From assembly GCA_003427395.1 (NCBI GenBank), contig BFEA01000294.1, positions 1,453,152 through 1,480,144 of the forward strand: a stretch of DNA of 26,993 nucleotides, written 5' to 3'. The stretch comes from Chara braunii (lineage: Eukaryota > Streptophyta > Charophyceae > Charales > Characeae). The notes beneath the pieces are model-generated. The model was not told the DNA's origin. It did no database searches and saw nothing but the letters and a program-made list of their open reading frames with translations. Below are positions 26,443-26,993 of the stretch, piece after piece. The first letter of the stretch is position 1, and each line of letters opens with the position of its first letter. The position numbers and the translations under genes were made by a program.

Positions 26443-26880
26443 GTAACCCTGCTGATGAACAGCTAATGCCTGATCTGTCAATAATCAGGCAGTGCATGAT
26501 CTGCTAACGATCAGTCAGTGCCTCATCGGCCAATGAGCGACACATAACTGGTCGGTTAATGAGGAATGAGTGTTTGATCCACTGATGAGCAGCAAATGCT
26601 TGATCTGCCAATCAGCAGCCCGTGCTTGATCTGTCAATGAGGAGTAAGTGTTTGATCTGCCGATGAGCAGCCAAATCCTGATCTGCCAATAAGCAGCCCG
26701 TGCTTGATCTGTGAATGAGGAATGACTGTTTGACCTGCCGATGAGCAGCCAATGCTTAATCTGCCAGTAAGCAACCCGTGCTTGACCTGCCCACGAGGAA
26801 TGACTGTTTGACCTGCCGATGAGCAGCCTAAGCCTAATTCTGCCAATAAGCAGCCAGTGCTTGATCTGCCAATGAGCACT
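26443..26880. repeat. 26-bp satellite in 78-bp higher-order units
   Basis: About 16 monomers of 26 bp start at 26471, 26497, 26523 and so on in exact register to 26834, then one of 27 bp. The core is GATCTGCCAATGAGCAGC. From about 26575 the monomers fall into three alternating types (one with AGCAGCCCGTGCT, one with GAGGAATGACTGTT, one with CGATGAGCAGCC), giving a 78-bp period. As 78 is a multiple of three, a minus-strand frame at 26634-26945 stays open with a 26-residue repeat (GCSSAGQTVIPH). I see no independent support for it as a gene. Confidence 0.95.
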
Positions 26881-26993
26881 AGGAAATTGATGTGGCTATC
26901 AACAGCATCGAAGTCACCTAAACTCTTGTGCTTGTGTCCGTCCAAACGTCTTCACATTCCTGATGGATGATCATGACCAGGTGTTTTTCGCTG

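Noticed and set aside
26443-26880. Possible CRISPR array
   Set aside because: The 26-bp units are contiguous and vary by drift; there are no spacers. It is a satellite.

Overview
The window looks like a repeat-rich nuclear segment of a eukaryote with a large genome. There is no dense gene set, rRNA, intact tRNA or bacterial operon. It holds decayed mobile elements, tRNA-derived short elements and tandem repeats. The Pol sequence of the LTR element reads most like Ty3/gypsy elements of streptophyte algae and early land plants, so a charophyte-like alga is my best guess. That is an inference with low confidence. One ambiguous base (N) lies at 3699.

Layout. (1) 1-1031: a poly-T tract and a short plus-strand RGG-rich reading frame. 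(2) 1032-2520: non-coding sequence with degenerate direct repeats, a candidate LTR of a minus-strand element, with a purine-rich tract on one side (2521-2537) and a weak primer-binding-site match on the other (about 1016-1030). (3) 2521-8438, minus strand: a Ty3/gypsy element in the order Gag (zinc knuckle), protease, reverse transcriptase (YIDD), RNase H, integrase. It carries several frameshifts and in-frame stops, and the integrase has lost one catalytic Asp. (4) 8590-11122, minus strand, directly upstream of gag: six small reading frames from two novel protein families, packed stop-to-start or overlapping. More distant relatives lie at 11881-12534 and 13530-13784. I cannot match either family to a known protein. 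This array is the most unusual feature of the window. (5) 12580-14836: degenerate repeats, a 21-bp minisatellite and sequence without genes.

(6) 14837-20456, plus strand: what looks like a decayed DNA transposon. It has the C-terminal part of a transposase-like protein, a basic reading frame broken by a 386-bp tandem duplication, a C48 (Ulp1/SENP-type) cysteine protease with serial in-frame stops, and a highly charged reading frame with a probable 78-81-bp intron. (7) 20457-23541: tRNA-like Pol III promoter modules and T-rich tracts, including a tRNA-like head followed within 70 bp by a U6 snRNA-derived segment. (8) 23542-26993: mostly unassignable sequence, with a strong initiator-Met-tRNA primer-binding-site match at 25954-25967 that suggests a second LTR element on the plus strand, another tRNA-like module with an AAT-rich tail, and a 26-bp satellite organised in 78-bp trimers at the right edge.

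Functionally, the minus-strand block would make the replication and packaging proteins of a retrotransposon, with an extra cluster of small paralogous proteins upstream. The plus-strand block would pair a transposase with a SUMO-type protease, an association known from several plant DNA transposon groups. Every recognisable mobile-element reading frame carries inactivating changes except the integrase frame, whose active site is altered, and one member (9171-9701) of the novel array.
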